DNA of 64,000 nt, taken from the NCBI RefSeq assembly GCF_033118175.1, contig NC_083691.1:13551001-13615000 (forward strand). The letters are read 5' to 3'. The DNA is from Dama dama (Eukaryota > Chordata > Mammalia > Artiodactyla > Cervidae). The stretch's first letter is position 1. Every line of letters starts with the position of its first letter. Below are positions 23,201 through 30,144 of this stretch, one piece after another. Under the pieces are notes generated by a model. That model saw only the letters and a list, made by a program, of their open reading frames with translations. It had not been told where the DNA came from and searched no databases. Both the position numbers and the translations under genes were made by a program.

Positions 23201-25744
23201 ATCACGTGCTTCCGAGCTGCCCTTCACAGTCTGCACGATGCTCTCTTTGACCTCATCCTTCACAGCCTCCCTGGGAGGATGATTGTGGTTGACTCCAACT
23301 CACCCCTGCATGCCCGGGCTCAGCCAGAGCAGCAGCTCACCCAGAGACACACAGCAAGTGTGGGTACAGCTGGCCTTGATCCTAGGGCTAGTTTCCCCCT
23401 GGGCTGCAGGAGAGCATTCGTCCTGTCACACCCTACACCGGGACTCAGAGGCAAGCTGGCACAGTCCCTGTCCTCAGGGTAGCTTAGAGCAGGAGGTGGG
23501 CAGCTACACCCCAGGGCAGTTGAGGATAAGGGATGAACGTGGATCTTTGAGGACCCAGAAGACAGAATGGCCAGCTCCAGGGGAGAGGCAGGGGACGTGA
23601 GGAGTCCCTTCCAAGGCATAGAGGTTTGGAAGAACTGCGGGGACAGCAGAGGGCTTAGTGTGGCGGGGGTCCAGGAAAGTGGGGGGAGCCATCAGTGGGG
23701 TTACATAATGAGGGCCCTGTACCTTCAAGCAAAGGGCCTGGGCATTATCTGGGGTCAGAGGGGATCTTTGGAAGGAATTAGCTCAGGGCTCAGCACTTGG
23801 AGATGAGCCCTTGTCTCCTGGTTTCTCAGCTAAGCCTGTGGTTATGTCTGGTTCAGCCTGAAGGATGAGCCAGTCTGGGGGTCTGGCAGCTTTTGGATGG
23901 GGAAGGTTTCTGGTCCCTGGGATTGGCTGCCTTGTCACAGTTCTCTCTTGCTGGCCCAGAGCCCCAGCTTCACGTCCAGCAACTCTACAGAAAAACACTT
24001 CCCCCTCCTCATGACCTTCCGCCCTCTCACTGTCAGACCTTCCTGCCAGCTCCCAGGAAACTTTTCTGTCCACATCTTGCCAAACCCCTGGGGCCTGGCA
24101 GACTGTGTGTGTCCAGGCAGTGCAAAACCCTGTGGGCTTTCTTCCAAATCCCTCCGGGCCTGATCCAGTCTGGTGAGAAGGAGATTCAGGGCCCCCTGGG
24201 GCAGCCCCCCCAAACCCACTCATCAAGACCAGCACTGGCCTGGCCCAGAGAACAGTACTCTGAGCATCGGGGTAGCATCCTGTGCCTCTGCCGTGTTGTC
24301 ATTGGACTGCTCATCCCTGTGAGTTTCCAGAACCAACATTTCTTCCCAGTCACGGCTCCTGATCCCACATAGAGCTGGGAAAATTCTTAGAAATCAGGGC
24401 CCAGCCGTCATTGTTCAGATAGAGAGACGGAAGCTCATGGACAGGCAGGGTCCTCTCTCTGGAGAGAGCTTCTATTAGGAAGAGCCCAAAGCCAGGTAGG
24501 CAACCCAGAGACTAGAGAAGAGCAGCCTAAGGTGGGGGTGAGGTCCAGAGTCAGGCAGACCAAACCCCAGCTCGGCCACCTTCTCACTTTGGGACTTGGG
24601 AACACGGTTTCTCTGAGCCTCAGTTCCAGTATCCACAAAATGGGGACAGTAATCGTTCCTACCATGCAAGGTTGTTGCTGAAAGCAAATGCGATTATATA
24701 TGTACAGGGCCTAACATGATGCCTGGTGTGCAGAAAGTGCTCCATGTGTGTTGGTTATTATTACGATGGCTCTTATGGCGAGCATCACCATTGCTTTCTT
24801 CCATCTCCTCCTCATGGAAACCGACCTGGGCCGTTAACATTCTTGATCAAAAAATGGAACAGCCATATGGCCACGCCCACTGGACGTCCTCTGCCCACCT
24901 GAAACCTCCTCCTGGCACGGGACTGACAAAAGGCACATCCCATTGGCCAGATAGCCAATAATCCTTGACCTGAACCTACGGGGTTGTGTTGGTGGCAGTA
25001 GGAGGTCAGCCAGGCATCTTAGGTGGGAGACGGGGAGAGGAGGCAGTCTGTCCCTGACCACCCTCTGTGTGTCAGGCACCTGGCGTGTCTCAGCCACCTG
25101 CCTCTCCAAGTGCTTGGACACATGAAGGGCTTGGCCCGTCGCCTGGTACTTGGTAGGCACCGTTGGTAACTTTCAGGGTGGCCTGGAGAGGAAGAGGCAG
25201 TGGGTCTAACGAGCATAGCTTATTCTAGAGCCAGGCTGGGGTTGCCGTGCTGGGTCCACCTCTTCTGGGCTGGGTGATCCCAGGCTCTTGGATTTTCACC
25301 TCTCTGGCCCCAGTGCCTCCCCTGTAAAAAAGAGATGGTGTCAGGGCACCCTGGTGGGGTTAAGGCCAGGCTCTGTGAAATCACGTCCATGTGCACTTAT
25401 ACCCAGTGCCAGGAAGTTTGCCCAGGAGGTGCTAGCTGCTGCTCTTGAATCTTGAATTCTGCTCTTGGATCTTCCTGATTCCTCCCCATCTGAGAGACAG
25501 AGGGAGAGAGGTGTGCTCATCCCTGTTTGACAGATGAGGAAACAGGTTCAGAGAGGTGAAGTGAGTTGCCCAAGGTTGCACAGCAAGCAAGTGACTGAGC
25601 CAGGATTTGAACTCAGATGTGAGCCCTGGGTCCCCCTCCTTCTCCAGGCCTTTGAGGACCTCTGGGGGGCTACCAGCTGGTGCCGACCCTGGCTCAGCCC
25701 CTTCCCACGTCCTCCTCTTGCAGGTCATCCTTTTTCAGTACTGA
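2110..25744 (+). CDS. LHX6: LHX6, LIM-homeodomain transcription factor (ten coding exons, whole span)
   Basis: Coding exons are 2110-2193, 3348-3419, 3813-3995, 4358-4479, 13259-13479, 15989-16089, 16290-16385, 16607-16781, 21284-21387 and 25724-25744. All introns are GT-AG and the phases agree, giving 1179 nt, or 392 residues plus stop. A start at 3351 gives 363 residues; both lengths match the human isoforms as I recall them. LIM domain 1 is about residues 99-154 (zinc ligands C99, C102, H120, C123, C126, C129, C148, D151). LIM domain 2 is about 160-213 (C160, C163, H182, C185, C188, C191, C210, H213). The homeodomain is about 248-307 with W295, F296, N298 and R300 in the recognition helix. 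The family acts in the nucleus. LHX6 is known to drive migration and fate of cortical interneurons from the medial ganglionic eminence and to act in tooth and jaw mesenchyme, with LIM domains binding LDB cofactors. The C-terminus is VILFQY. Confidence 0.97.
2386..2393 (+). promoter_or_regulatory. Perfect POU octamer ATGCAAAT in LHX6 intron 1
   Basis: ATGCAAAT sits in a short AT-rich pocket (2381-2430) inside otherwise very G+C-rich island sequence. The surround suggests it is a selected element, but binding is not shown. Confidence 0.45.
2881..3250 (+). promoter_or_regulatory. LHX6: AT-rich proximal promoter of the short LHX6 transcript
   Basis: An AT-rich, non-repetitive stretch inside a CpG island, just upstream of the TATA box. 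It contains TAATTA and ATTA homeodomain cores (2900-2920), the exact PBX-MEIS type decamer TGATTGACAG at 2961-2970, TTCTAATTGCAG near 3018-3029, an NK2-type TCAAGAG at 3103-3109 and TTAAGTG at 3117-3123. LHX6 is an established direct target of NKX2-1. That these particular sites are the functional ones is my inference. Confidence 0.6.
3253..3261 (+). promoter_or_regulatory. LHX6: TATA box of the downstream LHX6 promoter
   Basis: TTTATATAA lies in a G/C-rich surround. Transcription would start near 3283-3290, leaving a ~65 nt leader before the ATG at 3351. The start site is inferred. Confidence 0.7.
3348..3419 (+). CDS. LHX6: LHX6 exon 2 with internal alternative start at 3351
   Basis: The acceptor is a C/T tract ending CCCCCAG at 3347, and the exon begins GTG ATG GCC CAG. 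The ATG at 3351 opens the 363-residue isoform ([12 protein letters not shown]...). The exon ends exactly on an ATG codon at 3417-3419, directly before the donor GTGAGT, in phase 0. The same stretch serves as 3' part of a first exon for transcripts from the TATA promoter at 3253 and as an internal exon for transcripts from the upstream promoter. Confidence 0.93.
3813..3995 (+). CDS. LHX6: LHX6 exon 3: Ser/Pro-rich linker and start of LIM domain 1
   Basis: Sixty-one codons in phase 0/0, after an acceptor ending CCGCAG and before the donor GTGAGA. The exon encodes a low-complexity Ser/Pro/Thr linker and then [16 protein letters not shown], which carries the first zinc-ligand pair (C99, C102) of LIM domain 1. 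One residue in the acidic linker (DEGR) differs from the human protein as I remember it (DEGQ). Confidence 0.95.
4358..4479 (+). CDS. LHX6: LHX6 exon 4: remainder of LIM domain 1
   Basis: The exon is 122 nt, phase 0 in and phase 2 out, with acceptor TCCCCAG and donor GTAGGC. It starts [16 protein letters not shown] and supplies H120, C123, C126, C129, C148 and D151, completing the two zinc knuckles. The final AG of the exon pairs with the first C of exon 5 to make the serine between the LIM domains. Confidence 0.96.
4480..8180. other. LHX6 intron 4, left part
   Basis: There are no exons. The first ~1 kb is CpG-rich continuation of the island (to about 5420). Positions 6055-6130 are TG-rich. 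About 6780-6895 resembles MIR. A purine-rich patch with CpG at 7255-7330 (AAAAATAATGAAAC...) looks non-repetitive and could be regulatory. Confidence 0.5.
8182..8329 (+). repeat. tRNA-derived cetartiodactyl SINE (CHR type)
   Basis: The element shows the tRNA-like head ACTTCTCTGGTGGTCC, the B-box-like GGTTAGATCCCTGGTCAGGG and an A/T-rich tail ending AAAAAATAAA. Confidence 0.85.
8535..8720 (-). repeat. MIR element
   Basis: The plus strand reads as reverse-complement MIR: a CATTATAGGATGGGAAGCAGAGG core followed by AGGTCACACAGCTAATAAGTGGCAGAACTTGG. Confidence 0.8.
8721..9849. other. LHX6 intron 4, pre-island stretch
   Basis: There is no recognisable repeat or exon. G+C rises steadily. A non-repetitive segment at about 9405-9475, with CTCTTAAATGCTGG and TTGTTTTCGGCTTC, is unlike its surround and could be a conserved element. 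Confidence 0.4.
9850..11560. promoter_or_regulatory. CpG-rich block within LHX6 intron 4 (possible intragenic CpG island)
   Basis: Dense CpG resumes here, 5.5 kb after exon 4, with the strongest clusters near 9990-10160, 10370-10560 and 11260-11440. It contains no LHX6 coding exon and no ruminant SINE. Intragenic CpG islands in homeobox genes may be alternative promoters, Polycomb targets or enhancers. The open frames over it look like products of G+C bias. Confidence 0.55.
11561..13258. other. LHX6 intron 4, right part
   Basis: There are no exons. A MIR (plus) covers about 12795-12975, with the typical GCAAGCTGTGTGACCTTG core. No other clear repeat was recognised. Confidence 0.5.
12795..12975 (+). 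repeat. MIR element
   Basis: The core GCTGTGTGACCTTGTGCCC is followed by CCTCATTTGCAAAAATGAAG and an end resembling AGTAAGTGCTCAATAAAT, then a short ATT-rich tail. Confidence 0.8.
13259..13479 (+). CDS. LHX6: LHX6 exon 5: LIM domain 2
   Basis: The exon is 221 nt, phase 2 in and phase 1 out. The acceptor is TTTCCCACAG and the donor is GTACCC, a weaker donor than its neighbours. It encodes [19 protein letters not shown] and onward with all eight LIM2 zinc ligands, ending in the linker NLKRAAENG. It lies 8.8 kb from exon 4, the longest LHX6 intron in the window. Confidence 0.96.
14098..14215 (-). repeat. Bov-A type SINE fragment
   Basis: A diverged reverse-orientation copy lying in LHX6 intron 5. 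It includes GAATTCTCCAGGCCAGAATA and ends at CCAGGGGATCTTGG. Confidence 0.85.
14433..14642 (-). repeat. Bov-tA SINE
   Basis: A nearly full-length reverse copy. It starts at CAGTCACTCAGTCATGTCTG and ends in the complement of the tRNA-like head, CACTGCGCCACCTGGGAAGG. Confidence 0.9.
14990..15350. repeat. Old interspersed-repeat-like sequence, family not identified
   Basis: A/T-rich sequence with phrases seen in old mammalian repeats (TCCATTATAGAAAATTTGGA, TATCTTCCCAGATTTTGTTC). I cannot assign a family by eye. Confidence 0.4.
15690..15830 (+). repeat. MIR fragment
   Basis: CTCTGAACCTCAGTATCCTC, GGGATAATGACACCCATCC and CTGAGCAGATGCTCAG match the right part of MIR. Confidence 0.65.
15989..16089 (+). 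CDS. LHX6: LHX6 exon 6: linker and homeodomain N-terminal arm and helix 1 start
   Basis: The exon is 101 nt, phase 1 in and phase 0 out, with acceptor GCCCCCAG and donor GTACAG. It encodes [19 protein letters not shown] followed by the basic arm [14 protein letters not shown], the beginning of the homeodomain. Confidence 0.96.
16290..16385 (+). CDS. LHX6: LHX6 exon 7: homeodomain helices 1 to 3 (first part)
   Basis: Thirty-two codons in phase 0/0. The exon encodes [15 protein letters not shown] to SRRVIQ, with acceptor CTGGCAG and donor GTGGGG. Its end lies immediately before the WFQNCR core of recognition helix 3, a splice position typical of LIM-homeobox genes. Introns on both sides are only about 200 bp and are CpG-rich. 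Confidence 0.96.
16607..16781 (+). CDS. LHX6: LHX6 exon 8: homeodomain recognition helix and Pro/Ser-rich C-terminal region
   Basis: The exon is 175 nt, phase 0 in and phase 1 out. It opens with [13 protein letters not shown], including the DNA-contacting N298 (homeodomain position 51), then a proline-rich tail and HGYIE. The donor GTAAGT at 16782 is strong. If it were read through, the protein would end two codons later at the TGA 16787-16789, giving a form ending ESK. Confidence 0.96.
17370..17485 (+). repeat. MIR fragment
   Basis: CCTGTTTCCTCATCTGTACA and ATGATGCTACCTCACAGGGT match the MIR right half. It abuts the Bov-tA copy that follows. Confidence 0.65.
17495..17715 (-). repeat. Bov-tA SINE
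   Basis: A reverse copy with the full tail-to-head order (TTGTGTCCAACTCTTTGCAA to CTCCACCCTGGGGGACTCC). It lies in LHX6 intron 8. Confidence 0.9.
18265..18500 (+). repeat. MIR element
   Basis: The order TCACTTACAAGCTGTGAGAC, TTTCCTCATCTGTAAAAATG, then CAGTATTTAGTAAG fits a long MIR copy. Confidence 0.75.
19090..19305 (+). repeat. Bov-tA SINE
   Basis: A forward, nearly intact copy beginning GGGCTTCCCTTCTAGCTCAG and ending GACTAACACTTACTTACTTC. Confidence 0.92.
19680..19990. repeat. L2-like LINE remnant
   Basis: Phrases such as TTCTAGGTCCTGGAAATCCA and TCCTGCCCTCATTAGAGGTT followed by TCCTAGAGAAGGTGACAT belong to the common old L2-type repeat. Confidence 0.6.
20120..20740 (-). repeat. L1 LINE 3' end (ORF2 tail and 3' UTR), antisense
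   Basis: Read on the minus strand, 20657-20448 encodes a broken ORF2 C-terminal segment ([20 protein letters not shown]). It is followed toward lower coordinates by the artiodactyl L1 3' UTR, with CAGTAGGACCTTGTTTATCC in complement. It contains a (TA)n run and is 5'-truncated, so it is not mobile. Confidence 0.8.
20214..20241. repeat. (TA)n microsatellite within L1
   Basis: About 14 uninterrupted TA units, likely polymorphic. Confidence 0.9.
20757..20966 (+). repeat. Bov-tA SINE
   Basis: A forward copy inserted just beyond the L1 tail. It runs from GCTTCCCAGGTGGCAGAGTT to ACACAACTGAGCACACACA. Confidence 0.9.
21011..21107 (+). repeat. tRNA-derived cetartiodactyl SINE (CHR type), head only
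   Basis: GGACTTCCCTGGTGGTCCAG to GGGAACTAAGATCCCAGAAG. It lacks the A-rich tail and sits 180 bp before LHX6 exon 9. Confidence 0.85.
21284..21387 (+). CDS. LHX6: LHX6 exon 9: C-terminal tail
   Basis: The exon is 104 nt, phase 1 in and phase 0 out, with acceptor GTCCACAG and donor GTAAAT. It encodes [20 protein letters not shown] and ends SSRGEK. The tail carries two extra cysteines outside the LIM domains and matches the LHX6 C-terminus. Confidence 0.95.
24548..24765 (+). repeat. MIR element, nearly full length
   Basis: The order CAGCTCGGCCACCTTCTCAC, TGAGCCTCAGTTCCAG, AAAATGGGGACAGTAATCG and GTTGGTTATTATTACGATGG spans most of the family consensus. Confidence 0.85.
25505..25622 (-). repeat. 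MIR element
   Basis: TTGACAGATGAGGAAACAGG and GTTGCACAGCAAGCAAGTGA are reverse-complement MIR core. The copy ends 100 bp before LHX6 exon 10. Confidence 0.8.
25724..25744 (+). CDS. LHX6: LHX6 exon 10: last six codons and stop
   Basis: The acceptor CTCTTGCAG at 25723 is followed by GTC ATC CTT TTT CAG TAC TGA, encoding VILFQY. This is the known end of the main LHX6 isoforms. The exon is far too short to find by open-frame length; it was identified by homology, phase and the acceptor. Confidence 0.94.
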   Translation, partial: VILFQY

Positions 25745-27796
25745 CGCTGCCGGCACTTCCGCATCTGTCCATGGGCGACCTGCAGCTGTCCCTCAGCCTC
25801 TGAAACCCAGAGTCCGAGCCGCTGCCAGGGATCACCCGCTCTGCGTCCACCCCTCGTCTGCCATCCTGCCCGCCGCCAGCTGGGCCCCTGGGCCTGGCCT
25901 CCCCGTCTCCTGCTGAGAACCAGAACCTCCACCAGGAGCATGCGGAGCCTTCCTCCAGGAAAGCTAGAGCTCCCTGATACTTGGAGCCAGGGTGAAAACA
26001 ACAGCCCGTGTTTCCCATTTAGTCAGGAGTCGTCCTCTTCAACTTAAGCTGATCACAATAGCAAAAGGCCGAATTGAATTGCGCGACGCCAACAGCCTTC
26101 CAATTTACAGGTTTTCTTTCCTCCCGTGTTGGCCTTTACTACTTCCTTGGAACCATCTCCAAATTCTGAATAGTCAACAACCCCCAGGGTTATCCACTCT
26201 GTTGCTTTTGTCTGGAAAACGCTACAGTGTTTATGGGATGTCCCCAAAGGAAAGCTATGTTCTAATTTTATCATTTCCATCTGTCTGGTTATGTCAAGTT
26301 AATTCAGAGAGAGAAGAGACACTGACCAACCCTGAGAGGCCCAATAGGGCAAAGATGGAGGCCTGCCCAGACCAAGAGGCAGGGGGATAGGGAGAGGGTG
26401 GGGGGAACAAAGACCCCCATTAGTTTGGAGGCCCAGGAGGAGTTGGCATGCTGGGCTGGGAGGGGCAGGAGCCATTTTAAGGAGAGGAAAGAGGAAACTT
26501 GGGGTGTGTGTGTTGGGGGCCCCACTTTCCCCGTTATCCAGCGTATGTGCGGGTGACGTAGCAGAGGTGGTTTTTGATCTGTGTGGCGACATTTCTGAAT
26601 GTCTGGACAGGTTACACTTGGGGACGCTTCTTGGCTACTTGTTGACTCCCGATGGGTGAGGGTGCTTGGGCCACATCTTTTTTTTTGGTTGGGGGGCATC
26701 TCCTGAAGGGACTGGGGAATGGAGCCCAGGGAAAGGGCAGTCAGAGCATTCATTCTGGACCCATCTCTGCATAGAAGGAGGGTCCCGATGCTAAGTGAGT
26801 GTGCCAAGCCCAGGGTTCTAGCTGGCACTTCTGGGCTTCTCCAGCAACCCTGCCCAGAGCCAGCCCCGCCTGCTTCTGAGAATGCGGACCAGACAGCTGT
26901 GCTCACACCCACCCCGTCCTGCTACTCTTCCCCCCAAAAAACAAAAGGGCTCATGCTACACAAGACCATGATTTATGTTTTCAGGGGACACCCATTTGTC
27001 CCAAGCGTATCCTGTAATTTTAGAATTACTTTGTGTCCTGATGCATTTCCCACTAGAGGCTGCTAGTAAGCATGTTTCAGCCCAAGTCATCCTTCCTCCT
27101 TTGGTTCACCTGGTATGTTGCTTTGGGAAGGAGACTCTAGGACAGGGAAAGCAAGCTCATGGTACACAGGTATCTGCTGTCTCTGGTTTCACCCGTGGCA
27201 GACATCGATAATCGATTGCAGCACTATCTCGCTGAGTCTGGATAAGGGTTCGGAATCCCAATGCTTGAAGCTGGCACTTAAGATGAAAACTTATATGCCA
27301 TTCTCGCTCTGCGATCTGGAGGAAGGCTGGGCCCGGGTGCAGCCCCTGAAGGGAACCTGCTTCTTTTCGCTTTCAAAGACAGTTCCAGCTGATTCAGGGC
27401 AAAGAGAAGGCACCCCTCTGAATGCGGGTGGTGCAGCTCAGTTCAGAACTCACCTAGTGAATAATGTGTGCTTAGCCCTGTGCTCGGAGCTGACGTTAAC
27501 AGGAGCAGCTGGGCCCGATCCCTGGTGATTGGGGAACTCTAATCTTTCCTTTGAGTTCTGCTCCCAGTGATCGCAGTCCCAAGCACCATCAGGTGGTGAG
27601 TGGCCAGCCGAGTCCTGCCCAGGGTCACCTAGTACCCACTCTGCCTTGAGCCTCCCCCCAGGGTCTGTTCCTTGCGTGGATCACGTGGTTGTAGCATGTT
27701 GCGGTTCAGACATGTCTCCACTAGCCTGATAGAGCAGCCTGAGAACCTACAGGCCATCAGGACTATTTATTTAAATACAAAGTAAAAGGGGGAAAA

Positions 27797-27821
27797 TACA
27801 CACACACATACACACACACAC
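27797..27821. repeat. (CA)n microsatellite in the LHX6 3' UTR
   Basis: CA dinucleotides interrupted once by TA, followed by a run of 13 A's broken from it by CGG. Confidence 0.85.
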
Positions 27822-27917
27822 GGAAAAAAAAAAAAATTGTAAGCACTTTTTTGTAAAACCAATGTCTGTTTTGTTACATACCTTTCATGTTGTGCTTTGT
27901 AAATGTCTTATTTGTGT

Positions 27918-27927
27918 AATAAATAAA
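27918..27927 (+). terminator. LHX6: LHX6 polyadenylation signals (two overlapping AATAAA)
   Basis: AATAAA occurs at 27918-27923 and again at 27922-27927, at the end of an A/T-rich conserved-looking stretch. Cleavage would be expected 10-30 nt downstream. Confidence 0.8.
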
Positions 27928-27945
27928 GTTAATGCAAGTAGAAGT

Positions 27946-30144
27946 GCTGGCACTGACCTCCGGAGCACAACAGAATTCCATTTCTTTCCTGTTCTCTGGT
28001 GAAGGGCTCAGGCTCAGGCCTGGCCCCCAGAGTAGCAGGGCTGCTAGCCAGTGAAACCCCTTTCCAGAAGGTTGGTTCTGTTTCCCAGCTAGGAGGCTGA
28101 GCAGGGTAAAGGCATCATGGTGGGTTTCTTCTCTACTCTGTGCTGTGCCGGCAATCAGGCTGGCTGGTGTACCCCCTTACTCCCGACCACCCTCTGCTGG
28201 GCCCCGTGCTGACCTTGCAGGCTCAGAAAAGGGCCCAGGAAAAGCCCTCAGTCAGGCAAATGCTGTAGACAGACAGATCCCTCCCCATGTGCTGTCTGGA
28301 CTCGGGGAGGGGGGCACTTGAGCTGTATCCTTAGATGAGAAGTTCACGGAGTAAGTTCACAAGAGGAGATGCTGGGAGGCCAGAGACGGAAGCCTAGAGG
28401 AGCCTGACTGGGAAATGGGGTGGAGTGAAGGGAATACGGACTGGAGACGGGGGTGACAACTGCCTGGTTGGGTTCCAGAGCCACCGTGTAATCCGGGGAG
28501 CAGGCATCTTGCTGCTGGTTGCCGAATTTTCTTTTAATGGCAGAACCGTTTGTGGAAGCCCAGGCTTACCAGGAAGGGAGTGGGCTGGCTCTGCCCAGCA
28601 GGCCCGCCCCGCCCTTGCCCCACCCCCACCTCGTGGCCTGGAACAGTCACTCATAAGCCTCGGCTCAGGGTGGCCGTGGTCCTCGCCCCTGCAGGGCCCC
28701 CCTGTTTAGTTGTTGCATACTCCACCCCTGACCTCACCCCTTCCCTCCCTCTTCACTCCTCCAATCCATTTATCAAATGTTGATTTAGATATATGTGTAT
28801 CTTTGAACATAGTTTAAGTTTGTGTGTCTTTCTTTACTTGAATGTACTTTCTATTTTCAAAACACACTTTGGAATCCCCTGGTGGCCATCCATCCTATCT
28901 CCTGAGGTGACTGTTGCCTTGGAGGGGAAAGGTGATCTCTTCCCGTCCCCCCCACCCCTCCATGGCTTAGCTGAACATGCCTAGACCTCCCTTGACCCCC
29001 GGCTCTGCACCAGCATGCCACTCATGGGTCCCCAATTCAAACAGCTAGGTTCTTGTCCCTGTAGACCTTGGCAGAGCCCTCCTAGGCCTGACTCCCCTCT
29101 CCTGGGCAGCCCCTGGTGAGCCAGGGGGCAAGGCGCAGAGGTGCAGGAGCCAGCAGCCTCTAAGGTGGGAAAGCTAGGCAAAGATCCAGAATGCCTGTGG
29201 CCCAAGGATAGCCCTGGAACATGTTACCACTTCCTCTGCTGGTTTTCAGCTGACACATAAGATCCCTGGGGGTGATTCTGAAGAATAATTACTCCGTACA
29301 CACAGCTAACAAATTAGTTTTTTAAAGCAAGCACATACCGAATTCCTGCTAAGTGCCAGCTCCTTGTATTGTTTCATTCAATCCACACAGCTAACCTATG
29401 TGTTTAAGCATCATCATACCCATTTTACAGATGAGGAATCTGAAACTCAGAGATGTGAAGTGACTTGCCCAAGGTTGTATGATACCTGTGAGTGAGCTGG
29501 GATCCAAACCCAGGTGTGTATGATGCCAACACTGGATTCTTTCTGGGGCACCGTACTGATTCTGTGCCTAGGGTATGAGACCCAGCTAGGGAAGCTTCAG
29601 AGAGGGAGCAGCTGTTGTGGGCAACCATTTCTGCGTTTACAAGATACCAGCTGTGAACCTGGGCACAGTCATCCTGTCCTACTGCTCTGTGAAATCAAGA
29701 TTGATCAGGCAGGCTTCTTGTGGCTAAAAAAAAAAAAGTAATAAAGCTGGGCTTTATCTTCAGAGGGACTCAGATTCAAATGCTATATGACCGAAGGCAG
29801 GTCAAATCTCCTTGAACCTCAGATTCCCCCTCTGTAAAGGTGATGTTAAGCTCTCTTGTACAAATAAGGCTATTAGGAGGAGCTGAGGTAACATACCCAT
29901 TCTGCCTGCACTTATGAATTGCTCATTCGATCATACGTATCTATCATTATAAGGCAATGACTCTCAAACTTCCATACATGTAAGAGATAGCTGAGAATGC
30001 AAATTGCTGGGCCCCAGTCTCAGCGATTCTGATTAGCAGGTACTAGGGTGGGGCTGAGCATCGCTAGTTCACAATTTTGCCGAGGTGATTCTGACACAAG
30101 TGGAATGAGGGTCCTGTCTCAAGGAATAGTCTAAGGAAATCAGG
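27946..30144. other. Spacer between the convergent LHX6 and MORN5 3' ends
   Basis: I see no gene. About 29335-29530 is a MIR (minus). The stretch 28470-28560, with GTGTAATCCGGGG and GCCGAATTTTCTTTTAATGG, is non-repetitive and could be conserved. Confidence 0.55.
29335..29530 (-). repeat. MIR element
   Basis: CCCATTTTACAGATGAGGAA followed by AGTGACTTGCCCAAGGTTG and GCTGGGATCCAAACCCAGG is reverse-complement MIR. Confidence 0.85.

Larger units (their letters stand above)
21388..25723. other. LHX6 intron 9
   Basis: There are no coding exons and no ruminant SINEs. MIR copies lie at about 23040-23200 (minus), 24548-24765 (plus) and 25505-25622 (minus). About 22140-22350 resembles L2. A non-repetitive segment at 24830-24965 has two CCAAT-family motifs (CCCATTGGCC and AGCCAATAAT). 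Confidence 0.5.
25745..27945 (+). other. LHX6: LHX6 3' untranslated region
   Basis: This runs from the stop codon to the expected cleavage site after AATAAATAAAG at 27918-27928. It includes CpG-retaining segments (about 26030-26110 and 27190-27330), an AU-rich stretch near 27760-27780 (ATTTATTTAAAT), and a (CA)n microsatellite. No ruminant SINE interrupts it. The 3' end position is inferred from the signal. Confidence 0.8.

Noticed and set aside
26304..26912. 202-codon minus-strand open frame in the LHX6 3' UTR
   Set aside because: Antisense to the UTR, no domain or conserved motif visible, and composition-driven.
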